From assembly GCA_035719045.1 (NCBI GenBank), contig DASTGO010000202.1, forward strand, positions 1-35,317: 35,317 nucleotides of DNA, given 5' to 3'. This document shows, piece by piece, positions 1 through 8,471 of this stretch. Under the pieces are notes generated by a model. The model did no database searches. It worked only from the letters and a program-made list of their open reading frames with translations, and was not told where the DNA came from. The DNA comes from DASTGO01 sp035719045. Lineage in GTDB: Bacteria; Actinomycetota; Actinomycetes; Actinomycetales; Kineosporiaceae. How positions within the stretch are numbered: position 1 is the first letter of the stretch; each line of letters starts with the position of its first letter. A program made the translations under genes and the position numbers.

Positions 1-1
1 C

Positions 2-913
2 ATCACCGGGCTCAGCGCCTCGAAGATCGGGCGGCTTCGTTCCGGAGCCCAACCGAATGTCCCCAGCGAGATCGCGGAGATTATCGCTCAGACTGTGGAT
101 GCTCACCCGGAGGAGTTCTTCCGCGGGACTCCCGCCAGTGACAGCACGCGGCGGGCGTTCTTCGAGCGACAAACAGTCGGCAGCCCCCAGACGGCCGGCA
201 GCCCCCAGGCGGCCGGCGGGCCGCAGGTGAGTGCGATCGACTACCCGTTGCTGGAGAGCACGCGGGAGGCTGCGAGGGTATCTCGTGATGACCTGGCGCG
301 AGCGGCCGGCTGGGAGTACGCGGGTGAGGTGGCGCAGTTCCTGGACGGACACCGCACGACCCTGGATGCCGTTGCCGCCGACCGCATCTCCCAGTATCTG
401 GGGGCCCCCGTGGACATCTTCTTCACCACCCCGGAATCCTCCTCGGCCGCGGGCCCGTCCGGGTCGGGTGCGGGCAGGTCCGGGGCGGCTCCCGGTGTGA
501 CGGTGACCGAAGGTGGTGTTCAGCGGCCCACCTGGTGGCCGCAGCAACCGGCCGATCAGGTTGTCGTCGTTCCGGTCTCCGACACGGACTACCCCACCGT
601 CGCCCAGCACATCCGCGACGCGGTGGCCAGCGGCCATCCGCGCGTGCTGACCCTGGATCGAAACGCCAGCAGGATGAGGACCCGGCGGAAGCAGTCCACG
701 AGAGACTTCCCCAACCTCAACAGCTACTACCGCGACGTGTACCCACCGGTGATGACCCAGGAGAGCGGCCTCCAGGAGAGCGGCCGCCGACCATCCGTGC
801 GCAATATCCCCCGCGGGCAGAACCGGGCACCAGATGCGATGCGGAGCTACCTGCGCCCCTATCCCGACCGAACGAAGTTCAGGCTGGACCCGAGCGGTGG
901 AGGAGGCAGGTAG
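2..913 (+). CDS. Helix-turn-helix (XRE-like) regulator, 5' end outside window
   Basis: The frame is open to the left edge, so the N-terminus is missing; 303 residues are visible. The first residues (ITGLSASKIGRLRSG) look like the recognition helix of an XRE-type DNA-binding domain, followed by a short linker with GSPQ/GGPQ repeats. A second helix-turn-helix-like segment follows (around visible residues 80-135: SRDDLARAAGW, then a helix ending in APVDIFF). The C-terminal half is low in complexity, then basic and Arg/Tyr-rich with no recognised domain. It ends about 90 bp before the 3' end of the convergent korB. A GTG at 95 could be taken as the start, but the coding signal clearly continues upstream of it. 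A DNA-binding role is inferred from the HTH-like segments; the target is unknown. Confidence 0.6.
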   Translation: MTGLSASKIGRLRSGAQPNVPSEIAEIIAQTVDAHPEEFFRGTPASDSTRRAFFERQTVGSPQTAGSPQAAGGPQVSAIDYPLLESTREAARVSRDDLARAAGWEYAGEVAQFLDGHRTTLDAVAADRISQYLGAPVDIFFTTPESSSAAGPSGSGAGRSGAAPGVTVTEGGVQRPTWWPQQPADQVVVVPVSDTDYPTVAQHIRDAVASGHPRVLTLDRNASRMRTRRKQSTRDFPNLNSYYRDVYPPVMTQESGLQESGRRPSVRNIPRGQNRAPDAMRSYLRPYPDRTKFRLDPSGGGGR

Positions 914-1006
914 CGGCCAACCCTGATCACCTCAAGCACCAGATGTCGACGCCGACCACCTGGCCGACGCCGGCGTTCAGCAAGGGGAGGGTAGCCTCCG
1001 GGAGGG

Positions 1007-2110
1007 TCAGTCGACGGTCCAGGTGTCCTTGCCGGCGAGGAGCGCGAACAGGTCGTCGTCGGTGGGAGGCCCGCCGGCGGCCTCGCGGGCGGTGTCGAGC
1101 TGCCCGCGGACCTGGTCGTCGTACGTGGGCCGGATGACATCGCGGAAGACGCCGACCGGCACGTGGGACATCCCGGGGTCGTCCAGCCGGGACAGGGCGA
1201 ACTGCACCGAGGGGTCCGGGTGACGGGCGTCGTGGACCAGGACGGCGCAGGCTCCGGCGGTGGCGACATCGGCGACGGTGAGGGTGCCGTCCGGGTGGCG
1301 GACCACGCCGCGGGAGGGCAGGCCGTCGGGTCCGGGCGGGCCGAACCGGATCGGCTTGCCGTGCTGCAGCGGGATCAGCCGGGCCGTGATCGAGTCGCGG
1401 TCCTTGACCAGGTCGAAGGCGCCGTCGTTGAAGATCGGGCAGTTCTGGTAGATCTCGACCAGGGAGGAGCCGCGGTGTTCGGCGGCGGCCCGCAGCACCG
1501 CGGTGAGCTGCTTGCGGTCGGAGTCCACGGCGCGGGCGACGAAGGTGGCCTCCGCGCCGAGAGCGAGGGAGACGGGGTTGAACGGCAGGTCCACCGATCC
1601 GGCGGGACTGGACTTGGTGACCTTGCCGGCCTCGGAGGTGGGGGAGTACTGGCCCTTGGTCAGCCCGTAGATCCGGTTGTTGAACAGCAGGATGGTCAGG
1701 TTGACGTTGCGGCGCAGGGCGTGGATGAGGTGGTTGCCGCCGATCGACAGGGCGTCCCCGTCACCGGTGACCACCCACACCGACAGGTCGGGCCGCGACA
1801 CGGCCAGACCGGTGGCGATGGACGGGGCCCGGCCGTGGATGGAGTGCATCCCGAAGGTGTCCAGGTAGTACGGGAACCGCGAGGAGCAGCCGATCCCGGA
1901 GATGCAGACGATGTTCTCCCGGCGCAGCCCGAGCTCGGGCAGGAACCCCTGAACCGCGGCGAGGATCGCATAGTCCCCGCAGCCGGGGCACCAGCGGACC
2001 TCAGCGCCGGAGGTGAAGTCCTTGCGGGACAGCGGGGTCGCGCCGTCGGGGAGGGCGGGCACCAGGTCCAGCCCGCCGCGCGGGACGGGCATGCCCAGGT
2101 CGGCAGTCAC
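1007..2110 (-). CDS. korB: 2-oxoacid:ferredoxin oxidoreductase, beta subunit (KorB type)
   Basis: 367 residues, the usual length for the beta subunit of 2-oxoglutarate/2-oxoacid:ferredoxin oxidoreductase. It binds thiamine pyrophosphate and one 4Fe-4S cluster and passes electrons from oxidative decarboxylation of the 2-oxoacid to ferredoxin. Visible signs are RWCPGCGDY at about residue 39 (cluster cysteines 41 and 44), IGCSSRFPYY with Cys75, the TPP/Mg motif VVTGDGDALSIGGNH at about 113-127 with LFNNRIYGLTKGQYSPTS after it, and a fourth cysteine in YQNCPIFNDGAF. The GTG start overlaps the korA stop codon by four bases (GTGA) and lies just after an AGGAGG-type ribosome site, so the two genes are translationally coupled. 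Substrate is most likely 2-oxoglutarate by family, but another 2-oxoacid cannot be excluded. Confidence 0.93.
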   Translation of the reverse strand: MTADLGMPVPRGGLDLVPALPDGATPLSRKDFTSGAEVRWCPGCGDYAILAAVQGFLPELGLRRENIVCISGIGCSSRFPYYLDTFGMHSIHGRAPSIATGLAVSRPDLSVWVVTGDGDALSIGGNHLIHALRRNVNLTILLFNNRIYGLTKGQYSPTSEAGKVTKSSPAGSVDLPFNPVSLALGAEATFVARAVDSDRKQLTAVLRAAAEHRGSSLVEIYQNCPIFNDGAFDLVKDRDSITARLIPLQHGKPIRFGPPGPDGLPSRGVVRHPDGTLTVADVATAGACAVLVHDARHPDPSVQFALSRLDDPGMSHVPVGVFRDVIRPTYDDQVRGQLDTAREAAGGPPTDDDLFALLAGKDTWTVD

Positions 2111-4041
2111 AGTTCCTCCTCGCGGCCGGTGCGGACCGTGGCGGCCTCGTGCCGGATCACCTGTTCCGGGTCCTGTTCCAGGCGGACCTCCTGGTCGAGT
2201 TTGACGACGGCGTCCGCGATCTCGCCGGAGGTGAACGGCAGGCCGCGGACCCGGTTGTAGCCGACGGCGTCGACCAGGTACTTCGCCCGCAGCAGCAGGG
2301 CGAGCTGGCCGAGGTTCATCTCCGGGACCAGCACCCGGGCGTAGCGGCGCAGCACGTCGCCGAGGTTCGCCGGGAACGGGTTGAGGTGGCGCAGATGGGC
2401 GGTGGCGACCGGGGTGCCGGACGAGCGGGCCAGCCGGGCGCCCGCGGCCACCGGTCCGTAGGTGGAGCCCCAGCCCAGGACCAGCACGGTGGCATCGCCG
2501 GTGGGGTCGTCGACCTCCAGTGCGGGGGTGTCGATCCCGGCGATCCTGGCCGCCCGCAGCCGGACCATCCGGTCGTGGTTGTCGGGGTCGTAGGAGATCT
2601 CGCCGCTGCCGTCGGCCTTCTCGATCCCTCCGATCCGGTGCTCCAGGCCGGGAGTGCCGGGAACGGCCCAGGGCCGGGCCAGGGTGACCGGGTCCCGGTC
2701 GTAGGGGCGGAACACCGGGGTCCCGTCGTCCCGGACGGCGTTCGGGGCGGTGGTGAACTCCACCTGGAGGTCCGGCAGGGTGGCCGGTTGCGGGACCCGC
2801 CACGGTTCGGACCCGTTGGCCAGGTAGCCGTCCGACAGCAGCAGCACCGGGGTCCGGTAGGTGGTGGCGATCCGGACCGCCTCGATCGCGGTGTCGAAGC
2901 AGTCCGCAGGCGAGCGCGGTGCGAGGACCGGGACCGGCGCCTCCCCGTTGCGGCCGAACATCGCCTGCAGCAGGTCGGCCTGCTCGGTCTTGGTCGGCAG
3001 TCCGGTGGACGGGCCGCCGCGTTGCACGTCCACGATCACCAGCGGCAGTTCCAGGGACACCGCCAGCCCGATCGTCTCCGCCTTCAGTGCCAGGCCCGGC
3101 CCGGAGGTGGTGGTCACCCCGATCGCCCCGCCGTAGGAGGCCCCCAGCGCGGCCCCGATCCCGGCGATCTCGTCCTCGGCCTGGATCGTGGTCACGCCGA
3201 AGCGCTTCAGCCGCGACAGCGCGTGCAGGATGTCCGAGGCCGGGGTGATCGGGTACGAGCCCAGCACCAGCGGCAGTCCCGCCCGGTGCGCCGCGGCGAC
3301 CAGCCCGAACGCCAGTGCCACGTTGCCGGTGATGTTCCGGTACACCCCGGGCTCGGCCGGGGCCGGCGCCACCTGGTACGACACCGCGAACGACTCCGTG
3401 GTCTCCCCGAACGCCCACCCCGCCCTGAACGCGGCGAGATTGGCCGCGTGCAGGGCCGGCCGGGCCCCGAACTTGGCCTGCAGGAACCGTTCCGTCGGCT
3501 CGGTCGGGCGGGTGTACAGCCACGACAGCAGGCCCAGGGCGAACATGTTCTTCGCCCGCTCGGCCTCCTTGCGGGTCAGGTCGAACTCCCGCAGCGCCTC
3601 CACCGTCAGCGACGTCAGCGGCAGCGCGTGCACCCGGAAGGAGTCCAGGCCGCCGTCGCTCAGCGGGCTGTCGGCGTACCCGACCCGGGACAGGTTCCGC
3701 GGGGTGAACTCGTCGGCGTCGGCGATGATCGTCGCGCCCCGCGGGAGGTCCGTGAGATTGGCCCGCAGTGCCGCCGGGTTCATCGCGACCAGGACGTCCG
3801 GCCGGTCACCCGGCGTCATCACGTCATGGTCGGCGAACTGGATCTGGAAGCTCGACACCCCCGGCAGCGTCCCCTGCGGCGCGCGGATCTCCGCCGGGAA
3901 GTTCGGGAGGGTGGCCAGGTCGTTGCCCCAGGCCGCGGTCTGCGCGGTGAACCGGTCTCCGGTGAGCTGCATGCCATCACCGGAGTCACCGGCAAAGCGG
4001 ATGACCACCCGGTCGACCCGCTCGACGGATTTCGTGCCCAT
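2107..4041 (-). CDS. korA: 2-oxoacid:ferredoxin oxidoreductase, alpha subunit (gamma-alpha fusion)
   Basis: 644 residues, matching the fused gamma-alpha form found in actinobacterial and other two-subunit KorAB enzymes. Residues about 1-200 form the gamma domain (RFAGDSGDGMQLTGDRF near residue 15). From about 235 comes the alpha domain: GSYPITPASD at 261-270, a QAEDEIAGIGAALGASYGG segment, TTTSGPGLALKAE, and VDVQRGGPSTGLPTKTEQAD. With KorB it would oxidise a 2-oxoacid plus CoA to the acyl-CoA, CO2 and two reduced ferredoxins. No separate delta (ferredoxin-like) subunit is nearby, as expected for this enzyme type. The ATG start is preceded only by a weak ribosome site. It is divergent from the radical SAM gene. 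Confidence 0.93.
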   Translation of the reverse strand: MGTKSVERVDRVVIRFAGDSGDGMQLTGDRFTAQTAAWGNDLATLPNFPAEIRAPQGTLPGVSSFQIQFADHDVMTPGDRPDVLVAMNPAALRANLTDLPRGATIIADADEFTPRNLSRVGYADSPLSDGGLDSFRVHALPLTSLTVEALREFDLTRKEAERAKNMFALGLLSWLYTRPTEPTERFLQAKFGARPALHAANLAAFRAGWAFGETTESFAVSYQVAPAPAEPGVYRNITGNVALAFGLVAAAHRAGLPLVLGSYPITPASDILHALSRLKRFGVTTIQAEDEIAGIGAALGASYGGAIGVTTTSGPGLALKAETIGLAVSLELPLVIVDVQRGGPSTGLPTKTEQADLLQAMFGRNGEAPVPVLAPRSPADCFDTAIEAVRIATTYRTPVLLLSDGYLANGSEPWRVPQPATLPDLQVEFTTAPNAVRDDGTPVFRPYDRDPVTLARPWAVPGTPGLEHRIGGIEKADGSGEISYDPDNHDRMVRLRAARIAGIDTPALEVDDPTGDATVLVLGWGSTYGPVAAGARLARSSGTPVATAHLRHLNPFPANLGDVLRRYARVLVPEMNLGQLALLLRAKYLVDAVGYNRVRGLPFTSGEIADAVVKLDQEVRLEQDPEQVIRHEAATVRTGREEEL

Positions 4042-4358
4042 GGGTCCCGGATGTCCCGTCGCTCGACTCTACATCGTCGCGCCGTCAACCCCTGGCGGTG
4101 CGAGTTCCCTCCCCGGCGAGGGCCTGCCGGGCCCTGACGGGGAGCCGAACCTGGCGTCATCGTAGGCCGGGCCCGTCCGGCCCGCGCTGCAGGCTCGGTG
4201 GTTCGAGCCCTGGTTCGCCCACGTATCCCAGGCTTTGGTCCCCGGGTGCCGTGGGCGGCGGCCGGGCCGGGACCTCCGCGCCCCGGCCGCGGAAGCGCGC
4301 GACGTACGCTGCCTGTGGAGCCGGGGGACGTCCCCGGCCGGATCGCTCGGAGGAGCCG
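4042..4358. promoter_or_regulatory. Divergent intergenic region with two GC-rich hairpins
   Basis: This 317 bp stretch separates divergent korA and the radical SAM gene and should hold both promoters. Two back-to-back inverted repeats stand out: CGGGCC/GGCCCG at 4168-4184 with a 5-nt loop, and GGCTCG/CGAGCC at 4192-4209 with a 6-nt loop. Neither has a T-run, so a terminator is not supported. No clear -35/-10 pair was recognised and no gene fits here. Confidence 0.35.
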
Positions 4359-5735
4359 TTGTCGGTGGAGGTGTCGGGGACCGGCGGGTCGTCCCTGGAC
4401 GGGTCGCCGTACCAGGGGTACCTGTACACCTACCCCCACAAGACGGCGTACCGGCGGCTGGACCCGGCCCCGACGCTGCAGGAGCTGTGGGCCGACGAGC
4501 CCGTGACCGGTCTGTTCGGGTACGTCCACGTGCCGTTCTGCGACCAGCGCTGCGGCTACTGCAACCTCTTCACCACCGCCAACCCCCGCGAGGACGTGGT
4601 CCGCCGCTTCCTCGACCAGGTGCGCCGGGAGGCCGTCACCGCCCGCGCGGCGCTGGAGGCGACCGGCCGGGCGGTCGGCTTCGCGGACGCGGCGGTCGGC
4701 GGCGGGACCCCGACCTACCTGGACGCCGCGGGACTGGAACATCTGCTGGACTCCCTGGAACTGCTCACCGGCGGCCTCCCGGCCGGGTTCTCCGTGGAGG
4801 CGTCCCCGTCGACGGTGGCCGCGGACAAGCTCAAGGTCCTGTTCGCCCGGGGCGCCGGCCGGGTGAGTATCGGCGTGCAGAGCTTCGTCGACGCGGAGGT
4901 CCGCCAGGCGGTCCGCCGCCAGCATGTCGCCGAGGTCGAGAACGCGCTGGCCGAGATCCGGGCGGCCGGGTTCGGCGTGCTCAACCTCGACCTGATCTAC
5001 GGCATCGAGGGGCAGACCCCGCGGTCCTGGGAGGCGTCCCTGCGCCGGGCGGTGGCCTGGGAGCCGGAGGAGATCTTCTGCTACCCCCTGTACGTCCGCC
5101 CGCTCACCGGCCTGGAACGGCGGACCGGTGGCCGGCGTGGGGTGGCCCACGGCGAGCAGGCCGGTGACCCCGCCTGGGACGCCCGGCGGATGGCGATGTA
5201 CCAGGTGGCCGTCGACTTCCTCACCGCCGCCGGGTACCGGCAGGAGTCGCTGCGGATGTTCCGCCGCCGCGACCTGTCCGTGGTGGACGCGCCGTACTGC
5301 TGCCAGGACGACGGGATGGTCGGGCTCGGCTGCGGAGCCCGCTCGTACACCCGGCAGCTGCACTACTCCCACGACTACGCGGTCGAACTGCGGCACGTCC
5401 GCGGGGTGCTCGCCGACTACCTCGACGCCGACGATCTCGGACTGGCCCGGTTCGGCTACCGGCTGGACGGTGACGAGCAGCGCCGGCGCTGGCTGGTCCG
5501 GACCCTGCTGGTCGCCGACGGGGTGGATCTGGTCGCCTACGCGGCCCGCTTCGACGGATCCACGCCGGAGCAGGACTTCCCGCAACTGGCCGAACTCGTC
5601 GAGCGGGGCTGGGCACAGCGGCTGCCGCAGCGGTTCCGGCTCACCGCCGAGGGCCTGGCGCACGCCGACGCGATCGGCCCGTGGCTGGTCTCGCCCGCGG
5701 TCCGCGCGGCGATGGAGACCTCCCCGCTGCGCTGA
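4359..5735 (+). CDS. HemW/HemN-like radical SAM protein (resembles STM4012 family)
   Basis: About 458 residues from a TTG start placed 5 nt after GGAGG; GTG at 4365 is an alternative start. The radical SAM cluster motif is CDQRCGYC at residues 61-68 (CX3CX2C), followed by NLFTT. Other family signs are GGGTPTYLD, FSVEASPSTV, RVSIGVQSF and LNLDLIYGIEGQT, all typical of the coproporphyrinogen dehydrogenase/HemW superfamily. The N-terminal SPYQGYLYTYPHKTAYR segment recalls the STM4012 subgroup from memory; its partner genes (STM4011, STM4013) are not seen here. It would cleave S-adenosylmethionine to generate a radical; the substrate is unknown. It stands alone, converging on the ABC transporter genes with only 22 bp between. 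Confidence 0.8.
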   Translation: MSVEVSGTGGSSLDGSPYQGYLYTYPHKTAYRRLDPAPTLQELWADEPVTGLFGYVHVPFCDQRCGYCNLFTTANPREDVVRRFLDQVRREAVTARAALEATGRAVGFADAAVGGGTPTYLDAAGLEHLLDSLELLTGGLPAGFSVEASPSTVAADKLKVLFARGAGRVSIGVQSFVDAEVRQAVRRQHVAEVENALAEIRAAGFGVLNLDLIYGIEGQTPRSWEASLRRAVAWEPEEIFCYPLYVRPLTGLERRTGGRRGVAHGEQAGDPAWDARRMAMYQVAVDFLTAAGYRQESLRMFRRRDLSVVDAPYCCQDDGMVGLGCGARSYTRQLHYSHDYAVELRHVRGVLADYLDADDLGLARFGYRLDGDEQRRRWLVRTLLVADGVDLVAYAARFDGSTPEQDFPQLAELVERGWAQRLPQRFRLTAEGLAHADAIGPWLVSPAVRAAMETSPLR

Positions 5736-5757
5736 GCGGGCTCCAGCGCTGAGCGGG

Positions 5758-6534
5758 TTAGAGCCGTCCGGCGTCGATGATCCGGCGCAGGAACCGCCGG
5801 GTCCGCTCCTGCTCCGGGTCACCGAGCACCTGCTCGGGCGGTCCCTGTTCCAGGACCCGCCCGCCGTCGAGGAAACACACCCGGTCGGCCACCTGGCGGG
5901 CGAAACCCATCTCGTGCGTGGCCACGACCATGGTCATCCCGTCGGACTTCAGGTCCCGCACCAGGTCCAGTACCTCGCCGACGAGTTCGGGGTCCAGGGC
6001 CGAGGTGACCTCATCGAAGAGCATCAGCTCCGGATCGTTGACCAGGGACCGGGCGATCGCCACCCGCTGCTGCTGCCCGCCGGACAGTTCGTCGGGCCGG
6101 GCACCCGCCTTGTGCCGCAGGCCGACCCGGTCCAGCAGTTCCAGGGCCCGGGTCTCGGCGCGCTCGCGGGGGACCCGGTGCACCCGGCGCGGGGCCAGCG
6201 TCACGTTGTCCAGCACGCTCAGGTGCGGGAACAGGTTGAACGACTGGAACACGATCCCGATCCGGGACCGGACGGCGTCCGCGTCCGCCCGCGGGTCGGT
6301 GATGTCCTGCCCGGACAGCTCGATGACCCCGTCGTCGACGGTCTCCAGCAGGTCGACGCAGCGCAGCAGGGTCGACTTCCCCGAGCCTGACGCCCCGATC
6401 AGCACCACCACCTGGTGGGCGTCCACGTCGAGGTCGAGCCCGTCGAGGACGACGTTGCGCCCGAACACCTTGCGCACCCCGCGCACCCGCAGCAGCGGCC
6501 CGCCCGCAGACGGGCGAGGATCCCGGCGGGTCAC
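5758..6534 (-). CDS. Polar amino-acid ABC transporter ATP-binding protein (GlnQ-like)
   Basis: 258 residues, the normal size for the ATPase of a polar amino-acid importer. Walker A is GASGSGKST (47-55), the Q-loop is in IVFQSFNLFPHLSV, the ABC signature is LSGGQQQRVAIARSL, and Walker B/D-loop is LMLFDEVTSALD, with H-loop VVATHEMGFA. The LFPHLSVLDNVTLAP stretch is characteristic of the GlnQ/HisP/ArtP group. The GTG start overlaps the permease stop by four bases. It powers uptake through the permease encoded just upstream. Which amino acid is transported cannot be told from sequence. Confidence 0.93.
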   Translation of the reverse strand: MTRRDPRPSAGGPLLRVRGVRKVFGRNVVLDGLDLDVDAHQVVVLIGASGSGKSTLLRCVDLLETVDDGVIELSGQDITDPRADADAVRSRIGIVFQSFNLFPHLSVLDNVTLAPRRVHRVPRERAETRALELLDRVGLRHKAGARPDELSGGQQQRVAIARSLVNDPELMLFDEVTSALDPELVGEVLDLVRDLKSDGMTMVVATHEMGFARQVADRVCFLDGGRVLEQGPPEQVLGDPEQERTRRFLRRIIDAGRL

Positions 6535-7442
6535 AGGTGCCCTCCCGCCGGCAGGTACCCGTACCGGCGGGACACCGCGTCGGTGAACCGGGTCATCGGG
6601 ACGGTCAGCAGCATGAACAGCAGCCCGGCCACCACGTACGGGGTGAAGTTGGCCCGGCCCATCTGGGCGATCTGGGCGTAGCGGATGACGTCGAGCGGGA
6701 TCCCGAGCACCGAGATCAGCCCGGAGTCCTTGGTCAGGCTGACCAGGTCGTTCAGCAGCGGCGGCACCACGTTGCGGACCGCCTGCGGCAGCACCACCAG
6801 CCGCATGGTCTGCCCGGCGGACAGGCCGAGGGATCGCGCCGCGGCCCGCTGACTCGGGTGCACCGACTCGATCCCGGCCCGGAACACCTCGGCCACGTAC
6901 GCGGAGTACGACAGGGTGAGCGCGATGATCCCCAGCACGACGGTGTCGGTCGGGATCCCCTGCAGGCGCAGGCCGGGCAGCCCGAACCCGACCAGGTACA
7001 GCACCAGCAGCAACGGGATCCCGCGGAACACGTCGACGTAGACGACCGCCACCGCCCGCAGCGGCCAGAACACCGGACCACGCAGGGTCCGCATCAGCGC
7101 GATCAGCAGCGACAGCGCGAGGATCAGCACGGCCGAGACCGAGAACACCCTGATGTTCAGCCAGAAACCGGCGAGCAGGTCCGGCAGCGCCCGGCGGGCC
7201 ATGTCGTAGGACAGGAACGACTCCCTGACCCGCGGCCAGCCGGGGGCGTTGACGGTGACCGCGGCGAGCACTCCGCCGACGGCCGCGGTACTGGCCGCCG
7301 CGACCAGCAGGGAACGGCGGGTCTGCCTGCCGCGGTAGGCGATCCGCTCGCGCTGCAGCGGCGACGGCACCCACCCGGACCCCGGGCCGGCAGCGGCCAC
7401 GGGGTCCGGGGCGGGGGTCGGTGATCCGGTTCGGGACACCAC
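6531..7442 (-). CDS. Polar amino-acid ABC transporter permease
   Basis: 303 residues from GTG 7442; GTG 7439 is equally possible and neither has a good ribosome site, so translation may be coupled to the lipoprotein gene 11 bp upstream. After a Pro-rich cytoplasmic N-terminus there is a first membrane segment (LLVAAASTAAVGGVLAAVTV), then a HisM/GlnP-type core. The core shows FWLNIRVFSVSAVLILALSL, VYVDVFRGIPLLLVLYLVG and the conserved EAA-like loop YVAEVFRAGIESVHPSQ...AARSLGLSAGQTM, then VVLPQAVRNVVPPLLNDL. It forms the membrane channel with the ATPase encoded downstream. The N-terminal part (about 60 residues) is longer than in typical family members. Confidence 0.9.
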   Translation of the reverse strand: MVSRTGSPTPAPDPVAAAGPGSGWVPSPLQRERIAYRGRQTRRSLLVAAASTAAVGGVLAAVTVNAPGWPRVRESFLSYDMARRALPDLLAGFWLNIRVFSVSAVLILALSLLIALMRTLRGPVFWPLRAVAVVYVDVFRGIPLLLVLYLVGFGLPGLRLQGIPTDTVVLGIIALTLSYSAYVAEVFRAGIESVHPSQRAAARSLGLSAGQTMRLVVLPQAVRNVVPPLLNDLVSLTKDSGLISVLGIPLDVIRYAQIAQMGRANFTPYVVAGLLFMLLTVPMTRFTDAVSRRYGYLPAGGHL

Positions 7443-7453
7443 CGGGGCGGGCG

Positions 7454-8347
7454 TTACTTGAGGATCGGAGCGCCTGCGGTGCTGGTCAGCCACTGCTGCT
7501 CCAGCTGCTTCAGCGTCCCGTCCGCGCGTAGCCCGTCCACCGCCCTGGTCACGCAGACGGTCAGTGCGCTGCCCTTGTCCAGCACCAGGCCGAACTGCTC
7601 CGGCGCACCCGCACCGTTCTCGAACTGGCCGACCAGGACGCCGTCCTTGAGGTCGGCGTTCGCCTCGAAGAGGGCGGTCGGCAGGTCGAGCACCAGTCCG
7701 TCGATCTGCCCGTTGCCCAGGGCGGCCTTGGCGTCGTCGTTGCTGTTGAACACCGCGGGCTTGGCGTCCGGCTTGATCACGTCCGTGATCGTCGTGTATG
7801 AGGTGGTCCCGACCTGGGCTCCGAGCTTGGCGGACCTGAGGTCGGCGACGGACGTCGCCCCGGCGATCCTGCTGCCCTTGATCGTCACCACAGCCTGGGT
7901 GACGTCGTAGTAGCCGCTGGAGAAGTCGACCGCCTTCTTGCGCTCGTCGGTGATCGACACCTCGTTGATGTCGAAGTCGAAGTTCTTCGGCCCCGGCTGG
8001 GTCACCGAGTTGAAGTTGGCCGTCGCCCAGACCACGTCGGTCTCGGCGAAACCGAGCTTCTTGGCCACCGCGTAGGCCACCGCGGACTCGAAGCCCTTGC
8101 CGTTGGCGGGCTTGTTGTCCACGAACCACGGCGCGTAGACCGGGTTGTCGGTGGCGATGGTCAGCTTGCCGGCGGTCCTGAGCTTGAGCTGGTCCTTCGC
8201 GCAGGACGAGGTCGCCGACGACCCCGAACCGGACGCCGGGGACGAAGCGGACGAGGTCCCGCTGCTCGCCGGGGCGCAGGCGGCCAGGGCGATCGCCGCG
8301 GTCACCGCAGCGAGGGCGGCGCCGGCGCGGCGGGTGGACAGGGACAT
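7454..8347 (-). CDS. Amino-acid ABC transporter substrate-binding lipoprotein
   Basis: 297 residues. The signal peptide ends in a lipobox LAAC with the lipidated cysteine at residue 24, followed by a Ser-rich linker. The mature part is a solute-binding protein family 3 domain: LTIATDNPVYAPWF, then GFESAVAYAVAKKLGF, a NEVSITDERKKAVDFSSGYY motif, and LGAQVGTTSYTTI. It would capture the substrate outside the membrane and deliver it to the permease. The ATG start has a strong GGAGGT ribosome site 5 nt upstream. It is the first gene of a three-gene operon and is divergent from nuoA, 124 bp away. Confidence 0.93.
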   Translation of the reverse strand: MSLSTRRAGAALAAVTAAIALAACAPASSGTSSASSPASGSGSSATSSCAKDQLKLRTAGKLTIATDNPVYAPWFVDNKPANGKGFESAVAYAVAKKLGFAETDVVWATANFNSVTQPGPKNFDFDINEVSITDERKKAVDFSSGYYDVTQAVVTIKGSRIAGATSVADLRSAKLGAQVGTTSYTTITDVIKPDAKPAVFNSNDDAKAALGNGQIDGLVLDLPTALFEANADLKDGVLVGQFENGAGAPEQFGLVLDKGSALTVCVTRAVDGLRADGTLKQLEQQWLTSTAGAPILK

Positions 8348-8471
8348 CGGGACCTCCGACTGACTCGACGTGACGGCGCATAGGCTAGTGGCGCTGCGTT
8401 ACAGCGGCGCGTGACGGGAGTGTTGCCGCACGGCCGGCCGGATCCTCCCGAAGCGGCACTAGAGTCATGCC
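8348..8471. promoter_or_regulatory. Divergent promoter region between ABC lipoprotein gene and nuoA
   Basis: 124 bp that must carry the promoters for the transporter operon (minus) and the nuo genes (plus). A -10-like TAGGCT/TAGCCTA element occurs near 8381-8388 and a small inverted repeat CGCTG/CAGCG lies at about 8391-8406. No clear -35 boxes were seen. The plus-strand assignment of the -10 is uncertain. Confidence 0.35.

Noticed and set aside
95..97. GTG 95 as the start of the first gene
   Set aside because: The frame is open to the window edge, and the upstream residues (SASKIGRLRSG) look like part of a helix-turn-helix domain, so the true start lies outside.
2149..4137. Long plus-strand reading frame of 662 codons antisense to korA
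   Set aside because: Composition is Arg/Gly/Pro-rich with no domain; it is a typical shadow frame of a high-GC gene, and korA on the other strand is unmistakable.
4190..4232. tRNA-like GGTTCGAGCC motif
   Set aside because: The putative T-arm stem does not pair (GGTGG against CCTGG), and no anticodon arm or acceptor stem fits around it; the motif is half of a simple hairpin.
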